Part shown: in pieces, positions 63,639 to 64,000 of the stretch
Position numbering within the stretch: the stretch's first letter is position 1
How the letters are laid out: each line of letters begins with the position of its first letter
NCBI GenBank assembly: GCA_965243485.1
Contig: CBDEVP010000001.1
Span: 682,001-746,000, forward strand
Origin: UBA7330 sp965243485
GTDB taxonomy: Bacteria > Bacteroidota > Bacteroidia > Cytophagales > Cyclobacteriaceae
Direction: 5' to 3'
DNA length: 64,000 nt
Notes under the pieces: model-generated
Seen by the model: the letters and a program-made list of their open reading frames with translations, nothing else
What the model was told of the DNA's origin: nothing
Databases searched by the model: none
Position numbers and translations under genes: made by a program

Positions 63639-64000
63639 TTATTTAATAAGTAACCATTGCTCCGGGTTCAATTTAATTCGTTGCTTCCATACCTCAAAAT
63701 GTAACTCGCTCAGACCCGTGTTGTCGGTGTAAACAGTGCCAATCACATCATTAGTTCCGATGGGTTGGCCAATCTTCACATTTACATCCTTCAATTTTGC
63801 ATACAGAGTATAATATTCCCCATGTTGAATAATGACCGCATTGTTCATCCCCGGGACGTATACTTTTTGTATCACCTTACCCTCAAATACACTTTTTACA
63901 GGCACATTGGGACTGGTTTGTATATTTATGCCCGGATTATCCTCCATGATCCCACGCAATACGGGATGTGGATGCGTACCGAATTTCTGTGAGATAAATC
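63639..64000 (-). CDS. M23-family peptidase, C-terminal part (5' end outside window)
   Basis: The last ~120 residues of a LytM/M23 protein: FGTHPHPVLRGI (first zinc-site His), PGINIQTSPNVPVKSVFEGKV and YYTLYAKLKDVNVKIGQPIG, ending SELHFEVWKQRIKLNPEQWLLIK. The upstream part, usually a coiled coil of EnvC/NlpD-type amidase activators in Bacteroidota, is beyond the window. Two zinc-site positions look degenerate: N instead of D in GINI, and ELHFE, in which only one of the usual two histidines is present. Probably an activator of amidases, not an active endopeptidase. Confidence 0.85.
   Translation of the reverse strand, partial: FISQKFGTHPHPVLRGIMEDNPGINIQTSPNVPVKSVFEGKVIQKVYVPGMNNAVIIQHGEYYTLYAKLKDVNVKIGQPIGTNDVIGTVYTDNTGLSELHFEVWKQRIKLNPEQWLLIK

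Overview
The window is a chromosomal segment of a Bacteroidota bacterium, most likely a marine member of the Cytophagales. The evidence is the SprA type IX secretion (T9SS) and gliding translocon protein, a T9SS C-terminal sorting domain on a secreted protein, an atpD-atpC pair apart from the other ATP synthase genes, families typical of the phylum (DUF4199, DUF4837, DUF6787), and several -7 promoter boxes of the Bacteroidota type TAnnTTTG. Shine-Dalgarno sites are mostly absent, as expected. The placement below phylum level is inference. I saw no rRNA, tRNA, CRISPR array or intact insertion sequence.

Layout. 1-4930 (+): an envelope operon with a cut DUF1800 protein, a DUF1501 protein with a T9SS signal, an outer-membrane beta-barrel and a lipoprotein, followed by an ABC exporter (4974-6710). 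6712-14205: small membrane and regulatory genes, inorganic pyrophosphatase, a LytS/LytTR-type two-component pair with a candidate direct-repeat operator, a decayed membrane-protein gene, and a toxin-antitoxin pair behind a 30-bp perfect palindrome. 14300-19600 (-): a GH95 fucosidase-type lipoprotein, a Gre-like factor and a PL8 polysaccharide lyase, with a tandem palindromic operator-like site upstream of the lyase. 19739-25963: a DUF4143 ATPase, dnaK with a sigma-54-like promoter, prfC, the collapsed remains of a second DUF4143 ATPase, and a PIN/RHH toxin-antitoxin pair with its operator. 26027-40380: RluA-type pseudouridine synthase, folate genes pabB-pabC, atpD-atpC, a histidine kinase, a NatAB-type ABC transporter, an acyltransferase, gatC, a 944-residue membrane/TPR protein, ChaB-like and LEA14-like proteins and a TPR lipoprotein. 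40458-47634: two CPA2 cation/proton antiporters, the second with its own KefF-like flavoprotein, plus CHAD and RraA-family proteins. 47733-64000 (-): a long, tightly packed run M23-tatA-gatA-lytic transglycosylase-DUF4837-maeB-ruvA-sprA-gcvH-VanZ-TonB, much of which is conserved in order across Bacteroidota.

The genes that work together most clearly are: SprA with the T9SS cargo DUF1501 protein; GatC and GatA of the tRNA amidotransferase (GatB is not here); PabB with PabC; AtpD with AtpC; KefC-like with KefF-like; and the two toxin-antitoxin pairs with their palindromic operators. There is no obvious new defence system. The most interesting material is regulatory (tandem palindromes before the lyase, LytTR-like repeats, sigma-54-like dnaK promoter) and the unexplained DUF1800/DUF1501 envelope operon.
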